From positions 2,666,001 to 2,730,000 of the forward strand of contig NZ_CP168493.1 in NCBI RefSeq assembly GCF_042945595.1: a stretch of DNA of 64,000 nt. The letters are read 5' to 3'. This document shows positions 49,564 to 58,657 of this stretch, one piece after another. The first letter of the stretch is position 1, and every line of letters begins with the position of its first letter. Both the position numbers and the translations under genes were made by a program. Below the pieces are notes generated by a model that worked only from the letters and a program-made list of their open reading frames with translations, ran no database searches and was not told where the DNA came from. The stretch comes from Psychrobacillus sp042945595. GTDB lineage: Bacteria; Bacillota; Bacilli; Bacillales_A; Planococcaceae.

Positions 49564-50382
49564 TTACATAAGACCTGCAATAATTGACCGAATACCCAAT
49601 AAAAGTAAAACGATACGGAGCGCAACCACCAATGTCTCTGAGTTGAGCTTTTTATTTAAACTTGCACCATATTTTGCGCCAATATATGCTGCTGGAATAA
49701 CAGGAATCGTATAAAGCCAAGGAACATTCCCTAATGAAATATGTGTGATGGAATTGATAATAGAAGATAAAAATACCATAAACATAGACGTTGCAATTGC
49801 AACATGTGGAGGAAATAGAAATAATAATATCATAGCAGGAACAATGATAGATCCTCCACCAATGCCAAATAGACCTGAGGCAAACCCAACTCCAAACGTT
49901 AACACTATCGCAAACCAAATTGGATAACCATATACATACGTATCTTTATCATCTGTAAATGTTCTTTTTTTACCGTTTTCTACAAACCACTTAACAGGTT
50001 TTAAATATTTTCGCACAAGCAAAAGAGTAGATAATATGATTAATAATATTCCAAAATATAAATTAAAGGATGGTAGATCTAGTCCTTTATTTACAAAAGC
50101 ACCAAGTATTGTTCCAGGTATACTTCCAATAAAGAAGATAAATCCACTTTTAAAATCTACCGTTTTTGTTTTCGTATAGGAAAGTGTAGAAGAAAGTCCT
50201 GTGAAAATCATCATTACTACAGATAGCCCTACTACACTCTGGGGAGTAATATTAGGAATTAATCCAAGTGTTGTACCAAAAAACAAAACTGCTGGAACTA
50301 AAATTACACCGCCGCCTAAACCTACTAATGCCCCTATTATCCCCGAAAATAGACCCGCGGCTACAAGTACTACCCATTCCAT
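49564..50382 (-). CDS. yunE: TSUP/TauE-SafE family membrane transporter YunE
   Basis: The 272-residue protein has about eight membrane segments and the duplicated TauE motif GALVGLGGGVILVPAVLFF at the start, echoed in GFASGLFGIGGGSIIVPAMI. The family moves sulfur-containing or organic anions; the substrate is not predictable. Its ATG overlaps the yunF stop codon (TAATG), with GGTGGGA upstream, so it is coupled to yunF. Confidence 0.9.
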   Translation of the reverse strand: MEWVVLVAAGLFSGIIGALVGLGGGVILVPAVLFFGTTLGLIPNITPQSVVGLSVVMMIFTGLSSTLSYTKTKTVDFKSGFIFFIGSIPGTILGAFVNKGLDLPSFNLYFGILLIILSTLLLVRKYLKPVKWFVENGKKRTFTDDKDTYVYGYPIWFAIVLTFGVGFASGLFGIGGGSIIVPAMILLFLFPPHVAIATSMFMVFLSSIINSITHISLGNVPWLYTIPVIPAAYIGAKYGASLNKKLNSETLVVALRIVLLLLGIRSIIAGLM

Positions 50383-51233
50383 TAAATCCCACCTTCAAAT
50401 AAGTCTAGTTGTTTTGGAGCTAATCCTTCAAACTCAATGCCAAGCATTTGTTTAAAAGTGTTTGCATTTTTGGACGCATGCCCTCCTGAATTATTATTAA
50501 ATAATACCACTACTTCATCTGCTTGTTTATGTAATTGCTCGCAAACTTTTTGAATTGCGGTTAGCTCTTCTTTATTATAGTCGTATAGATAGCGAACTTC
50601 TCGCCATTTTACGTTATTTCCTGGATTAATCCATCCATATGTATTTCGTCCATGTAATCGGTATAAAACTTTGTTTGACGTAGGGATGGGAACTTGAGGG
50701 ACACAGCCTTCGCCAACTTGTGGTTCGTCACAAACTGTATGATGAAATTGGTGTTCCCTTAAAAATTGAATTGTTTTATCCTTAAAATGAGGAGCATACC
50801 ATGACTGGTGACGGAACTCAATTGCAACATCGAACTCTTTCAGTTCTTCTCTTACTCTCATGATATAGTCTACATTTTCCTTTTCACATTTAAACCATGG
50901 TGGAAATTGTACTAATACCATAGAGAGCTTTCCATGCTCTTTAAATGGTTCGATGGACGCTCGATAAATCTGGAACATCTCATTTACAGAATCAAATGGA
51001 GATTCTCCCCGAAGATGTCCAGTAATTCCTTGAAATGCTTTCACCACAAATTGAAAGTTATCAGGTGTTTCTTTTAGCCATTTATGTGTATTTTTTATTG
51101 GCTGGATTGCATAGAACGAAGCATCTAGCTCTACTACTGGAAAATAAGAGCTATAATCTTGAAGCTTCTGTTTTGCAGAGGAAGTATATAAATCCGGATG
51201 ATCTCCCCATCCTGTTAAACCCACCTTAATCAT
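50382..51233 (-). CDS. yunF: DUF72 family protein YunF
   Basis: The 283-residue TIM-barrel-like DUF72 protein begins MIKVGLTGWGDHPDLYTSSA and continues with FPVVELDASFYAIQP, FQFVVKAFQGITGH, VAIEFRHQSWY and VVLFNNNSGGHASKNA. All are family hallmarks. Biochemical function is unknown. It leads the two-gene unit yunF-yunE. Confidence 0.9.
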   Translation of the reverse strand: MIKVGLTGWGDHPDLYTSSAKQKLQDYSSYFPVVELDASFYAIQPIKNTHKWLKETPDNFQFVVKAFQGITGHLRGESPFDSVNEMFQIYRASIEPFKEHGKLSMVLVQFPPWFKCEKENVDYIMRVREELKEFDVAIEFRHQSWYAPHFKDKTIQFLREHQFHHTVCDEPQVGEGCVPQVPIPTSNKVLYRLHGRNTYGWINPGNNVKWREVRYLYDYNKEELTAIQKVCEQLHKQADEVVVLFNNNSGGHASKNANTFKQMLGIEFEGLAPKQLDLFEGGI

Positions 51234-51334
51234 GTAATCACCCCACTATTTATACAAATATATCATATCATTATCTTTGTTTAAGTGACAAAAAATGAAC
51301 CTCTCCACACCTGCATTCTTTTTTAGGATAAATA

Positions 51335-51376
51335 AAAAGGCAACAGGGATGAATTTATTTCATCCTGTTGCCTTCA
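51335..51376 (-). terminator. Terminator of the suf operon
   Basis: AAGGCAACAGGGATGAA (51337-51353) and TTCATCCTGTTGCCTT (51359-51374), one bulge; minus-strand T-run TTTTTATTT. Confidence 0.88.
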
Positions 51377-51393
51377 TCATAAAGGTTATCGAA

Positions 51394-52791
51394 TTAACCG
51401 ATAGAACCTTCCATTTCGAATTTGATTAATCGATTCATCTCAACCGCATATTCCATCGGAAGTTCTTTTGTGAATGGCTCGATGAAGCCCATTACGATCA
51501 TTTCAGTTGCTTCTTCTTCGCTTAGCCCACGACTCATCAAGTAGAATAATTGTTCTTCTGAAACTTTTGAAACTTTCGCTTCATGCTCAAGAGAAATATT
51601 ATCATTCAAGATTTCATTGTAAGGAATTGTATCGGAAGTCGACAAATTATCCATGATTAATGTATCACATTCAATGTTAGCACGAGCACCAGTTGCTTTG
51701 CGTCCAAAATGAACGATACCGCGGTACGTTACTTTTCCGCCTTGTTTCGAAATTGATTTCGATACAATCGTTGAAGAAGTATTTGGTGCTAAATGCATCA
51801 TTTTCGCACCAGCATCTTGATGTTGTCCTTTACCAGCAATCGCGATAGAAAGTGTCATACCACGAGCACCTTCACCTTTAAGGATAACTGCTGGATATTT
51901 CATTGTTAATTTTGATCCAATATTTCCGTCAATCCATTCCATCGTTGCGTTAGCATCACAAACCGCACGTTTTGTAACTAAGTTATACACGTTGTTTGCC
52001 CAGTTTTGGATCGTTGTATATCGGCAATAAGCATCTTTTTTAATAATTATCTCAACTACTGCACTATGAAGTGAATTGGTTGTATAAACAGGAGCTGTAC
52101 AACCTTCTACATAATGTACAGAAGCACCTTCATCAACAATGATTAGTGTACGTTCGAATTGACCCATATTTTCTGAGTTAATGCGGAAGTACGCTTGAAG
52201 TGGAGTATCCACTTTCACACCTGGTGGTACGTATATAAATGATCCACCTGACCATACTGCTGAGTTTAGTGCAGAGAACTTATTATCAGAAGAAGGAATT
52301 ACGGTTCCCCAGTGTTTCTTGAAAATGTCTTCATTTTCACGTAAAGCTGAATCCGTATCTTTAAATACGATACCTAAATCTTGAAGCTCTTGTTTCATAT
52401 TGTGGTAAACCACTTCTGATTCATACTGCGCTGAAACACCTGCAAGATATTTTTGTTCCGCTTCTGGAATACCAAGCTTATCAAATGTTGCTTTGATTTC
52501 CTCTGGCACTTCATCCCATGATTTCTCGGTTCCTTGTGAAGGTTTTACATAGTACGTAATTTCATCAAAGCTTAATGAACCAAAATCTCCACCCCATTGT
52601 GGCATAGGTTTAGAATAGAAAATTTCTAATGCTTTTAAGCGATAATCTAACATCCATTGGGGCTCATTTTTCATACGTGAAATTTCTTCCACAATTTCTT
52701 TCGTTAACCCACGTTTTGAACGGAAAATGGATACGTCTTTGTCGTGGAAACCATATTTGTAATCACCAATTTCAGGCATTTTTTTTGCCAT
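51394..52791 (-). CDS. sufB: SufB, Fe-S cluster scaffold subunit
   Basis: The 465-residue subunit of the SufBCD complex has a parallel beta-helix core with SVHYVEGCTAPVYTTNSLHS and SKSISKQGGKVTYRG, and the C-terminal EEATEMIVMGFIEPFTKELP. A nascent cluster is built at the SufB-SufD interface using sulfur from SufS/SufU. It is last in sufCDSUB, 21 bases after sufU. Confidence 0.97.
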   Translation of the reverse strand: MAKKMPEIGDYKYGFHDKDVSIFRSKRGLTKEIVEEISRMKNEPQWMLDYRLKALEIFYSKPMPQWGGDFGSLSFDEITYYVKPSQGTEKSWDEVPEEIKATFDKLGIPEAEQKYLAGVSAQYESEVVYHNMKQELQDLGIVFKDTDSALRENEDIFKKHWGTVIPSSDNKFSALNSAVWSGGSFIYVPPGVKVDTPLQAYFRINSENMGQFERTLIIVDEGASVHYVEGCTAPVYTTNSLHSAVVEIIIKKDAYCRYTTIQNWANNVYNLVTKRAVCDANATMEWIDGNIGSKLTMKYPAVILKGEGARGMTLSIAIAGKGQHQDAGAKMMHLAPNTSSTIVSKSISKQGGKVTYRGIVHFGRKATGARANIECDTLIMDNLSTSDTIPYNEILNDNISLEHEAKVSKVSEEQLFYLMSRGLSEEEATEMIVMGFIEPFTKELPMEYAVEMNRLIKFEMEGSIG

Positions 52792-52812
52792 CGTATTTCC
52801 TCCGTTCTTATA

Positions 52813-53247
52813 TTATTTCTCTTCTTCGGAAATGCCTTTTTCCATGGCTTTCCAAGCAAGAGTTGCACATTTAATACGTGCTGGAAATTTAGAAACACCA
52901 TTTAATGCCTCTATATCGTCAAGGTCGATAGTCTCATCATGTTCTTTCCCTAACATCATTTCTGAGAAAACAGTAGAAAGCTTTAAAGCCTCTTCTACTT
53001 TCTTTCCTTTAACTGCTTGAGTCATCATAGATGCGGATGCCATCGAAATGGAACAACCTTCCCCATCAAACTTTGCATTTTGGATTACTCCATCTACCAC
53101 TTGAAGTGTTAAATGAATGCGATCTCCGCAAGTTGGGTTATTCATATCAATTGTTAAAGCACCATCCTCAATGCTACCTTTGTTACGAGGATTTTTATAA
53201 TGATCCATAATTACTCGTCTATATAGTTGATCTAAATTAGAAGACAT
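52813..53247 (-). CDS. sufU: SufU, zinc-dependent sulfurtransferase
   Basis: The 144-residue protein has three conserved cysteines (NPTCGDRIHL; GEGCSISMASASMM; RIKCATLAWKAM), plus Asp in TCGD, that bind zinc and accept persulfide sulfur from SufS. The ATG at 53247 overlaps the end of sufS by 11 bases, with AAAGGAG ten bases upstream; the longer frame from 53283 is rejected. Confidence 0.95.
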   Translation of the reverse strand: MSSNLDQLYRRVIMDHYKNPRNKGSIEDGALTIDMNNPTCGDRIHLTLQVVDGVIQNAKFDGEGCSISMASASMMTQAVKGKKVEEALKLSTVFSEMMLGKEHDETIDLDDIEALNGVSKFPARIKCATLAWKAMEKGISEEEK

Positions 53248-54466
53248 CGCTAAAATACTCCTTTGCAGTGCGCAATCCAGCAACTAGTTGGTCAATATCT
53301 TCTTCTGTATTATAAATATAAAAACTTGCTCTCGCAGTTGAATTACATTGTAACCACTTCATCAATGGTTGTGCACAATGATGACCTGCCCGGACAGCAA
53401 TTCCATTCATATCAAGTACAGTTGCAACATCATGTGGATGCACATCATCTAAATTAAATGTTACAATTCCCGCTCGCTTAGAAGGATCTTTAGGTCCATA
53501 AATTGTTAAACCTTCAATTGAGGACATTTTATCCATCGCTAAAGCAGCTAGTTCATGTTCATGCTTTTCAATTTCCTCTAGTCCGATTTCTTCTAAGAAA
53601 TCAATCGCTGCTCCAAGTCCAATGGCACCTGCAATTATAGGCGTTCCACCTTCGAATTTCCAAGGAAGCTCTTTCCATGTAGATTCATACAAACCTACAA
53701 AGTCAATCATTTCCCCACCAAATTCAATCGGTTCCATTTCTTCCAGCAATGCTTGTTTTCCGTAAAGTACACCTATACCAGTGGGACCGCACATTTTATG
53801 TCCTGAAAACGCAAGAAAATCACAATCTAAATTTTGAACATCCAGTTTTAAATGTGGTGCGGCTTGTGCACCGTCCACTACCATTATAGCCCCATGCGCA
53901 TGCGCAATTTGCGTAATTTCCTTAATTTGGTTCATCGTACCTAACACATTCGACACGTAAACGATCGAAACGATTTTTGTCTTATCTGTTATAGTTGCAC
54001 GTACTTTTTCTAGAGATAAAGTTCCATCTTGCTCTAAGTCAATATATTTAAGCGTAGCGCCTGTTTCCTTTGCAAGTTGTTGCCAAGGAATAATATTGGA
54101 ATGGTGCTCCATATGCGTTATAACAATTTCATCGCCTTCTTTTACATTTGCTAGGCCGTAGCTTCTTGCAACTGTATTGATAGCTGTAGTTGTTCCACGC
54201 GTGAATATTATTTCTTTTGTAGATTTAGCATTGATAAATTTTCGAACCTTTTCACGTGCTCCTTCATAACCTTCAGTCGCACGGTTTCCAAGTGTATGCA
54301 CACCTCGATGTACATTCGAGTTATCAAATTCATAATACTTTTTTATTGCTTCAATTACTTGAACGGGTTTTTGAGAAGTGGCACCACTATCTAAATAAAC
54401 AAGTGGATGTCCATTAATCTCTTGGTTTAATATGGGAAAATAGCGTCGAATCTCTTTACTGAGCAT
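53237..54466 (-). CDS. sufS: Cysteine desulfurase SufS
   Basis: PLP enzyme of 409 residues that takes sulfur from cysteine. The PLP lysine is K224 in FSGHKMCGPTG; the persulfide-forming cysteine is C364 in AGHHCAQP. HMEHHSNIIPW and DGAQAAPH are also present. Its start overlaps the sufD stop by one base. It works with SufU, encoded next. Confidence 0.97.
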   Translation of the reverse strand: MLSKEIRRYFPILNQEINGHPLVYLDSGATSQKPVQVIEAIKKYYEFDNSNVHRGVHTLGNRATEGYEGAREKVRKFINAKSTKEIIFTRGTTTAINTVARSYGLANVKEGDEIVITHMEHHSNIIPWQQLAKETGATLKYIDLEQDGTLSLEKVRATITDKTKIVSIVYVSNVLGTMNQIKEITQIAHAHGAIMVVDGAQAAPHLKLDVQNLDCDFLAFSGHKMCGPTGIGVLYGKQALLEEMEPIEFGGEMIDFVGLYESTWKELPWKFEGGTPIIAGAIGLGAAIDFLEEIGLEEIEKHEHELAALAMDKMSSIEGLTIYGPKDPSKRAGIVTFNLDDVHPHDVATVLDMNGIAVRAGHHCAQPLMKWLQCNSTARASFYIYNTEEDIDQLVAGLRTAKEYFSDVF

Positions 54467-55773
54467 TAGCGAACTTTCCTTTCAATAACCTCCGTCAGCT
54501 GTTTCTTCACGCCTTCGATCGGTAGTTCGTTTACAACTGGAGCAAGGAATCCGTGAATAACCAGACGCTCTGCTTCATGCTTAGAAATACCACGGCTCAT
54601 TAAATAGTACAACTGAAGTGGATCTACTCGGCCTACAGAAGCTGCATGACCTGCTGTTACATCATCTTCATCGATTAAAAGAATCGGGTTTGCATCTCCA
54701 CGTGCTTTTTCGCTTAACATTAGAACACGAGATTCTTGCTCTGCATTGGATTTCGTTGCTCCGAATTCAATTTTCCCGATACCATTGAAAATAGAAGATG
54801 CTTCATCTTTCATTACACCATGTTTCAAGATTTGACCATTGGTATGTTTGCCCCAATGAATAACTTTTGTTGTAAAGTTTTGTTTTTGTTTCCCGCGACC
54901 GACAACAACCATTTTTACATGTCCTTCTGAATTGTCACCAACTAAATGTGTAACATTTTCAGAAATTGTATCGCTGTCATTCATCATTCCAAGCGCCCAT
55001 TCAAGAACAGCATCTCGCGCTGTAACTCCACGACGGTTTACATACGTAGTAAAACCTTCTGCTAGAACGTCTACTGTACCAAAAGTTACTTTTGCATTGT
55101 CTTTAGCAATTACTTCAGAAACAATATTTGCTAACCCGTTTGCATGTTCTACGGTTGATAAATAGTTTTCCACATACGTGACAACACTATTATCATCTGC
55201 AACTAATAACGTATGATTGAAAAGAGATGCATTTTCGTCATCGTGTAAATAAATAACTTGAATTGGCTCTTCTACTACTACGTTTTTCGGTACATATAAA
55301 AATACTCCGCCGTTTAAAAGTGCTGCATGTAGTGCTGTAAGCTTATGTTCGTTAACTTTTACGCCATCAGTCATAAAGTATTTTTGAACAAGCTCGCTAT
55401 GTTCACGCATAGCAGTGTAAATATCGGTAAAAATAACGCCTTTTACTTTCAAATCTTCCGATAAAGAAACAAATGCTGGTGTGTTATTGTGTTGAATGTA
55501 TATATTTTTTTGTTCTTCTGCATTTACAATTGTTTTTAATTCTTCAGGTAATTGGTCTAAAGAAGCAAACACATTGCTTTCTACAGTATGTGTAGGAAAT
55601 TCAGTGAAATTCCAATTAATAATTTTTGTTTTATCTGGCTTTGGCATTGGAAGTGTTTCAAGCGCACCTAGTGCTTTAAGACGAAGTTCCGTCATCCAAC
55701 TTGGTTCTTGTTTACTTTCTGAAAAGGAGCGGATATCCTGCTCGGTTAATGCCAATTTTGTTTCAACCGTCAT
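54466..55773 (-). CDS. sufD: SufD, SufBCD complex subunit
   Basis: The 435-residue protein, paralogous to SufB, has the beta-helix core and the C-terminal GHAASVGRVDPLQLYYLMSR and EAERLVIHGFLAPV. It pairs with SufB and SufC in the scaffold ATPase complex. It follows sufC by 18 bases. Confidence 0.96.
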   Translation of the reverse strand: MTVETKLALTEQDIRSFSESKQEPSWMTELRLKALGALETLPMPKPDKTKIINWNFTEFPTHTVESNVFASLDQLPEELKTIVNAEEQKNIYIQHNNTPAFVSLSEDLKVKGVIFTDIYTAMREHSELVQKYFMTDGVKVNEHKLTALHAALLNGGVFLYVPKNVVVEEPIQVIYLHDDENASLFNHTLLVADDNSVVTYVENYLSTVEHANGLANIVSEVIAKDNAKVTFGTVDVLAEGFTTYVNRRGVTARDAVLEWALGMMNDSDTISENVTHLVGDNSEGHVKMVVVGRGKQKQNFTTKVIHWGKHTNGQILKHGVMKDEASSIFNGIGKIEFGATKSNAEQESRVLMLSEKARGDANPILLIDEDDVTAGHAASVGRVDPLQLYYLMSRGISKHEAERLVIHGFLAPVVNELPIEGVKKQLTEVIERKVR

Positions 55774-55791
55774 GCTGATTCGTCCCCTTTC

Positions 55792-56571
55792 TTATGCTTC
55801 TTGTCCAACTGTCTCGTCTTCAATTCCTAATTCAACTTTAATCCAGTCATATCCTTGTGCTTCTAATTTTTGAGCAAGCTCAGGACCTCCAGATTTAACA
55901 ACACGCCCTTGCATCATTACATGTACATGATCAGGCGTTATGTAGTTAAGCAGGCGTTGGTAGTGAGTGATTACTAAACTTCCGAATCCTTCTCCACGCA
56001 TTTCATTGATACCTTTTGAAACAACTTTAAGTGCATCGATATCTAGACCAGAGTCAATTTCATCTAAAATAGCGAATTTTGGTTTTAACATCATTAATTG
56101 AAGAATTTCGTTACGTTTCTTTTCCCCACCTGAGAATCCTTCATTTAAATAACGTTGAGCCATGTCTAAGTCCATTTCTAAAAATTCCATTTTGCTATCA
56201 AGTTCGCGAATGAACTTCATTAAAGAAATCTCATCGCCTTCTTCGCGACGTGAATTAATAGCAGATCGTAAGAAGTCAGCATTTGTAACTCCTGTTATTT
56301 CACTTGGATATTGCATAGCTAAAAACAGACCCGCTTGAGCGCGTTCGTCTACTGCCATTTCTAATACGTCTTCACCGTCCAATTCAATTGAACCAGAAGT
56401 AACTTCATATTTAGGATGCCCCATAATAGCAGAAGCTAAAGTTGATTTACCAGTACCATTTGGACCCATAACCGCGTGAATTTCATTTGTATTAATTGTT
56501 AAATTAAGACCCTTTAAAATCTCTTTACCGTCGATAGCAACGTGTAAATCCTTAATCACTAAAGTTGACAT
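55792..56571 (-). CDS. sufC: SufC, ABC-type ATPase of the Fe-S scaffold complex
   Basis: Cytosolic ABC ATPase of 259 residues with Walker A GPNGTGKST (36-44), signature FSGGEKKR, Walker B FAILDEIDSGLD and a switch histidine in LVITHYQRLL. ATP-driven dimerisation remodels SufB-SufD. First gene of the suf operon; TAATGGAGG precedes the ATG. Confidence 0.97.
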   Translation of the reverse strand: MSTLVIKDLHVAIDGKEILKGLNLTINTNEIHAVMGPNGTGKSTLASAIMGHPKYEVTSGSIELDGEDVLEMAVDERAQAGLFLAMQYPSEITGVTNADFLRSAINSRREEGDEISLMKFIRELDSKMEFLEMDLDMAQRYLNEGFSGGEKKRNEILQLMMLKPKFAILDEIDSGLDIDALKVVSKGINEMRGEGFGSLVITHYQRLLNYITPDHVHVMMQGRVVKSGGPELAQKLEAQGYDWIKVELGIEDETVGQEA

Positions 56572-56596
56572 TTAATAACCTCCATTAGGTAACTAT

Positions 56597-56612
56597 GAAT
56601 GGTATTCCATTC
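56597..56612 (-). promoter_or_regulatory. Palindrome in the sufC leader
   Basis: GAATGG-TATT-CCATTC lies between the predicted transcript start and the sufC ribosome binding site. A direct repeat TTAGAATG (minus strand) runs through the same region. It may be an operator or a short hairpin; no regulator is identified. Confidence 0.4.
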
Positions 56613-56630
56613 TAATTTATTATCATTCTA

Positions 56631-56659
56631 ATCTTAACCCAAAGTCTACTGCCTTGCAA
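56631..56659 (-). promoter_or_regulatory. Probable sigma-A promoter of the suf operon
   Basis: TTGCAA (56654-56659), 17-base spacer, TAAGAT (56631-56636), read on the minus strand; about 60 bases before sufC. Confidence 0.5.
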
Positions 56660-56817
56660 ATCTTTTGAAATACTTTCTCATTTAGAATGCAAAACGATTG
56701 TATTTCATGCTTTCTATTCACTTTCACCTAAACTTCATGCAAAATAATAATCCTTCTATATTTTCAATAACATCGCCTAAATGAGAATCAATTTCACTAT
56801 GTATTTATTTTTCAACC

Positions 56818-56853
56818 AAAAAATCCATAGAGATATATTGCCCCATGGATTCT
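56818..56853 (-). terminator. Terminator after the small gene at 56869
   Basis: On the minus strand AATCCAT (56851-56845) and ATGGATT (56828-56822) form a stem with a 16-base loop, followed by TTTTTGG. Confidence 0.6.
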
Positions 56854-56868
56854 TTCTTTTCTATTATA

Positions 56869-57051
56869 TTATCCTCTAAAGGCTTGGGCATAAATTTTCG
56901 CCACTAGTTGGACACTCTTCTCATGATCTCGCTGTCTTCGTAGTTCAACCTTCATCCGTAAATCGTGGCTGTTCCGTACTTCACTATATCCAAAACCGTG
57001 AACTCCTCTAAACGCGTGTTCCATTTGTTCTGTATAAGGCAACTCTTCCAA
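56869..57051 (-). CDS. Small basic protein of unknown function
   Basis: The 60-residue, Arg/His-rich protein reads EHAFRGVHGFGYSEVRNSHD, then LRMKVELRRQRDHEKSVQLV. No family recognised, but amino-acid use looks coding and a terminator follows. The start is unclear: TTG 57051 has no ribosome binding site at a normal distance. GAAAGGA lies seven bases before an in-frame ATT (about 57060), which would add three residues. It sits alone between sufC and the tandem array. Confidence 0.5.
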   Translation of the reverse strand: MEELPYTEQMEHAFRGVHGFGYSEVRNSHDLRMKVELRRQRDHEKSVQLVAKIYAQAFRG

Positions 57052-57228
57052 ACTAATAATGAATCATTCCTTTCACTGTTATTTGTCTACCCCTTTGAAA
57101 ACAATATAAACCTTATTTTTGGAAGAAAATTTATCTACCATGGTCGGTAAAACTCCATCACCAGTAACACCATGAGCTGAAATTATCGTTATTCCTAACA
57201 TAAAAGTAGTAGATGTAGTCTTTTGGTA

Positions 57229-57517
57229 GGGGCATATAGCATCCGTTTAGGTGCACTTGAATTTGGTAGGGACATTTGAGATTCCTTTTGGAGCAGATGG
57301 GCTCTCTTTAGGGGCATACAGCATCCGGTTAGGTGCACTTGCATTTGGTAGGGGCATACGTGATCCCTTTTGGAGCGGATGGGCTCTCTTTAGGGGCATA
57401 TAGCATCCGTTTAGGAGCACTTGCATTTGATAGGGACATACGTGATCCCTTTTGGAGCAGATGGGTTCTCTTTAGGGGCATATAGCATCCGTTTAGGAGC
57501 ACTTGAATTTGGTAGGT
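57229..57517 (+). repeat. Tandem array of an 82-bp unit (3.5 copies)
   Basis: GGGGCATA-AGCATCCG starts at 57229, 57311, 57393 and 57475, exactly 82 bases apart. Each unit is built of about four related 20-21 base pieces (TTTAGGGGCATATAGCATCC; TTTAGGAGCACTTGCATTTG; TAGGGGCATACGTGATCCC; TTTGGAGCAGATGGGCTCTC). It is not a CRISPR: units follow directly with no unique spacers. The rest of 57052-57591 has no gene. Confidence 0.92.
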
Positions 57518-57557
57518 GTGGTGTAAAATCAGTTATCCACAGTTAATTTATTTTCCT

Positions 57558-57592
57558 TATAAAAGCCCTTCATCTAGTGGATGAAAGGCTTC
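57558..57592 (-). terminator. Terminator of the NERD gene
   Basis: AAGCCCTTCATC and GATGAAAGGCTT form an 11-12 bp stem ending at the gene's stop; minus-strand TTTTAT follows. Confidence 0.75.
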
Positions 57593-58533
57593 TACATTTT
57601 ATAAATAGTAAATTTGTTATTGCCGTGTTTTATTAGATCCGAGTTGGAAAGAATATGTTTAGCTTCATACCTATTGTTTAAAAGTAGAAATTCTCTACAT
57701 TCTTTATTTGTGATAGAATCTTTGCACAATAAAAAATAGGTAGTTAGTGCATTCTTGTATGCATAGAGATCATTAGTCTTACAAGCCGGACAATGCCATG
57801 TGCGTTTGCGTTTATTCATACCGATAAAACTGCATTTACTACATTCAACACCTTTTCTAAGTTCTTCTGGTTGTATGGAATAATGTTTTGTTAGTGGGAA
57901 TTTAGCAAATGGGGTATTTATCATTAGAAGAATATCTTTCATTTTTTCAATTTCTTCCATAGTAATTGTGGGTTTATGTTTTTGAAATTGTCGAAGGTAT
58001 GGCCTGACTTCGTTCCTATTAAGTATTATTGCTTTGTCAGTAGAAGATTTCACAAAACTATTTCGGGATGCGAATACAACAGCACCAAAGATTGGAACTA
58101 AAATATTATGATCCATGAAAAATTGTGAAAGTTGGTATTTGTATTCGTTTAGTTGGAGAGCGGGGCAAGGGTATTTTTTTATTTCCCCTGTTTCTTTTTG
58201 TTGGATGAGCTGGGATGGATTTTCTTGGAACTCTAACTCCCCAATAATATTTTTTACTTCTAAAATGACTACACCAAATGGAGTGATTAGCAAGAAATCC
58301 AGTTCGAACGCATTCTCCGCATAAAGTAACAATTTGTGAAACACATAATATTTAAACGGCAGTTGCATTTTTTCCAGTTCTTTAAATACAATTTCCTCCC
58401 CAAAACCCCCTCCTTTTGTTGCACCAATTTCGTTCAAAATCTTTACATATAGTCGATGCTCTGGAGATAATCGTTTTAATAGTTTTTCCATTGCTTCTAT
58501 ATGAATAGAATTAGCATAAGTTTTAGCAATCAA
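57592..58533 (-). CDS. NERD-domain protein with a C-terminal zinc ribbon
   Basis: The 313-residue protein has a NERD (nuclease-related) domain at about residues 40-160: GGGFGEEIVFKELE, then NAFELDFLLITPFGVVILEV KN, the D and ExK being the nuclease-like site. A middle helical region is followed by CSKC..CPAC (about residues 230-258), probably binding zinc. The C-terminal 50 residues are helical. NERD proteins are suspected to process DNA; activity is not established. It is monocistronic, next to a tandem array. Confidence 0.85.
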   Translation of the reverse strand: MIAKTYANSIHIEAMEKLLKRLSPEHRLYVKILNEIGATKGGGFGEEIVFKELEKMQLPFKYYVFHKLLLYAENAFELDFLLITPFGVVILEVKNIIGELEFQENPSQLIQQKETGEIKKYPCPALQLNEYKYQLSQFFMDHNILVPIFGAVVFASRNSFVKSSTDKAIILNRNEVRPYLRQFQKHKPTITMEEIEKMKDILLMINTPFAKFPLTKHYSIQPEELRKGVECSKCSFIGMNKRKRTWHCPACKTNDLYAYKNALTTYFLLCKDSITNKECREFLLLNNRYEAKHILSNSDLIKHGNNKFTIYKM

Positions 58534-58614
58534 TTTTCCATCACCTCAAAGTCAGAATATCATTAATAATTAAATATATCTATCGAAATATTAATTTACC
58601 TTATGCTCGGATGA

Positions 58615-58652
58615 ATAAAAAGAAGCAGGCACGATTTCCTTGCCTGCTTCTA
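58615..58652 (-). terminator. Terminator of the met operon
   Basis: AGAAGCAGGCA (58621-58631) and TGCCTGCTTC (58641-58650); minus-strand T-run TTTTTATT. Confidence 0.88.
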
Positions 58653-58657
58653 CTTTA

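Noticed and set aside
57229..57517. A CRISPR array
   Set aside because: The 82-bp units follow one another directly with internal 20-21 bp sub-periodicity and no unique spacers; no cas genes are present.
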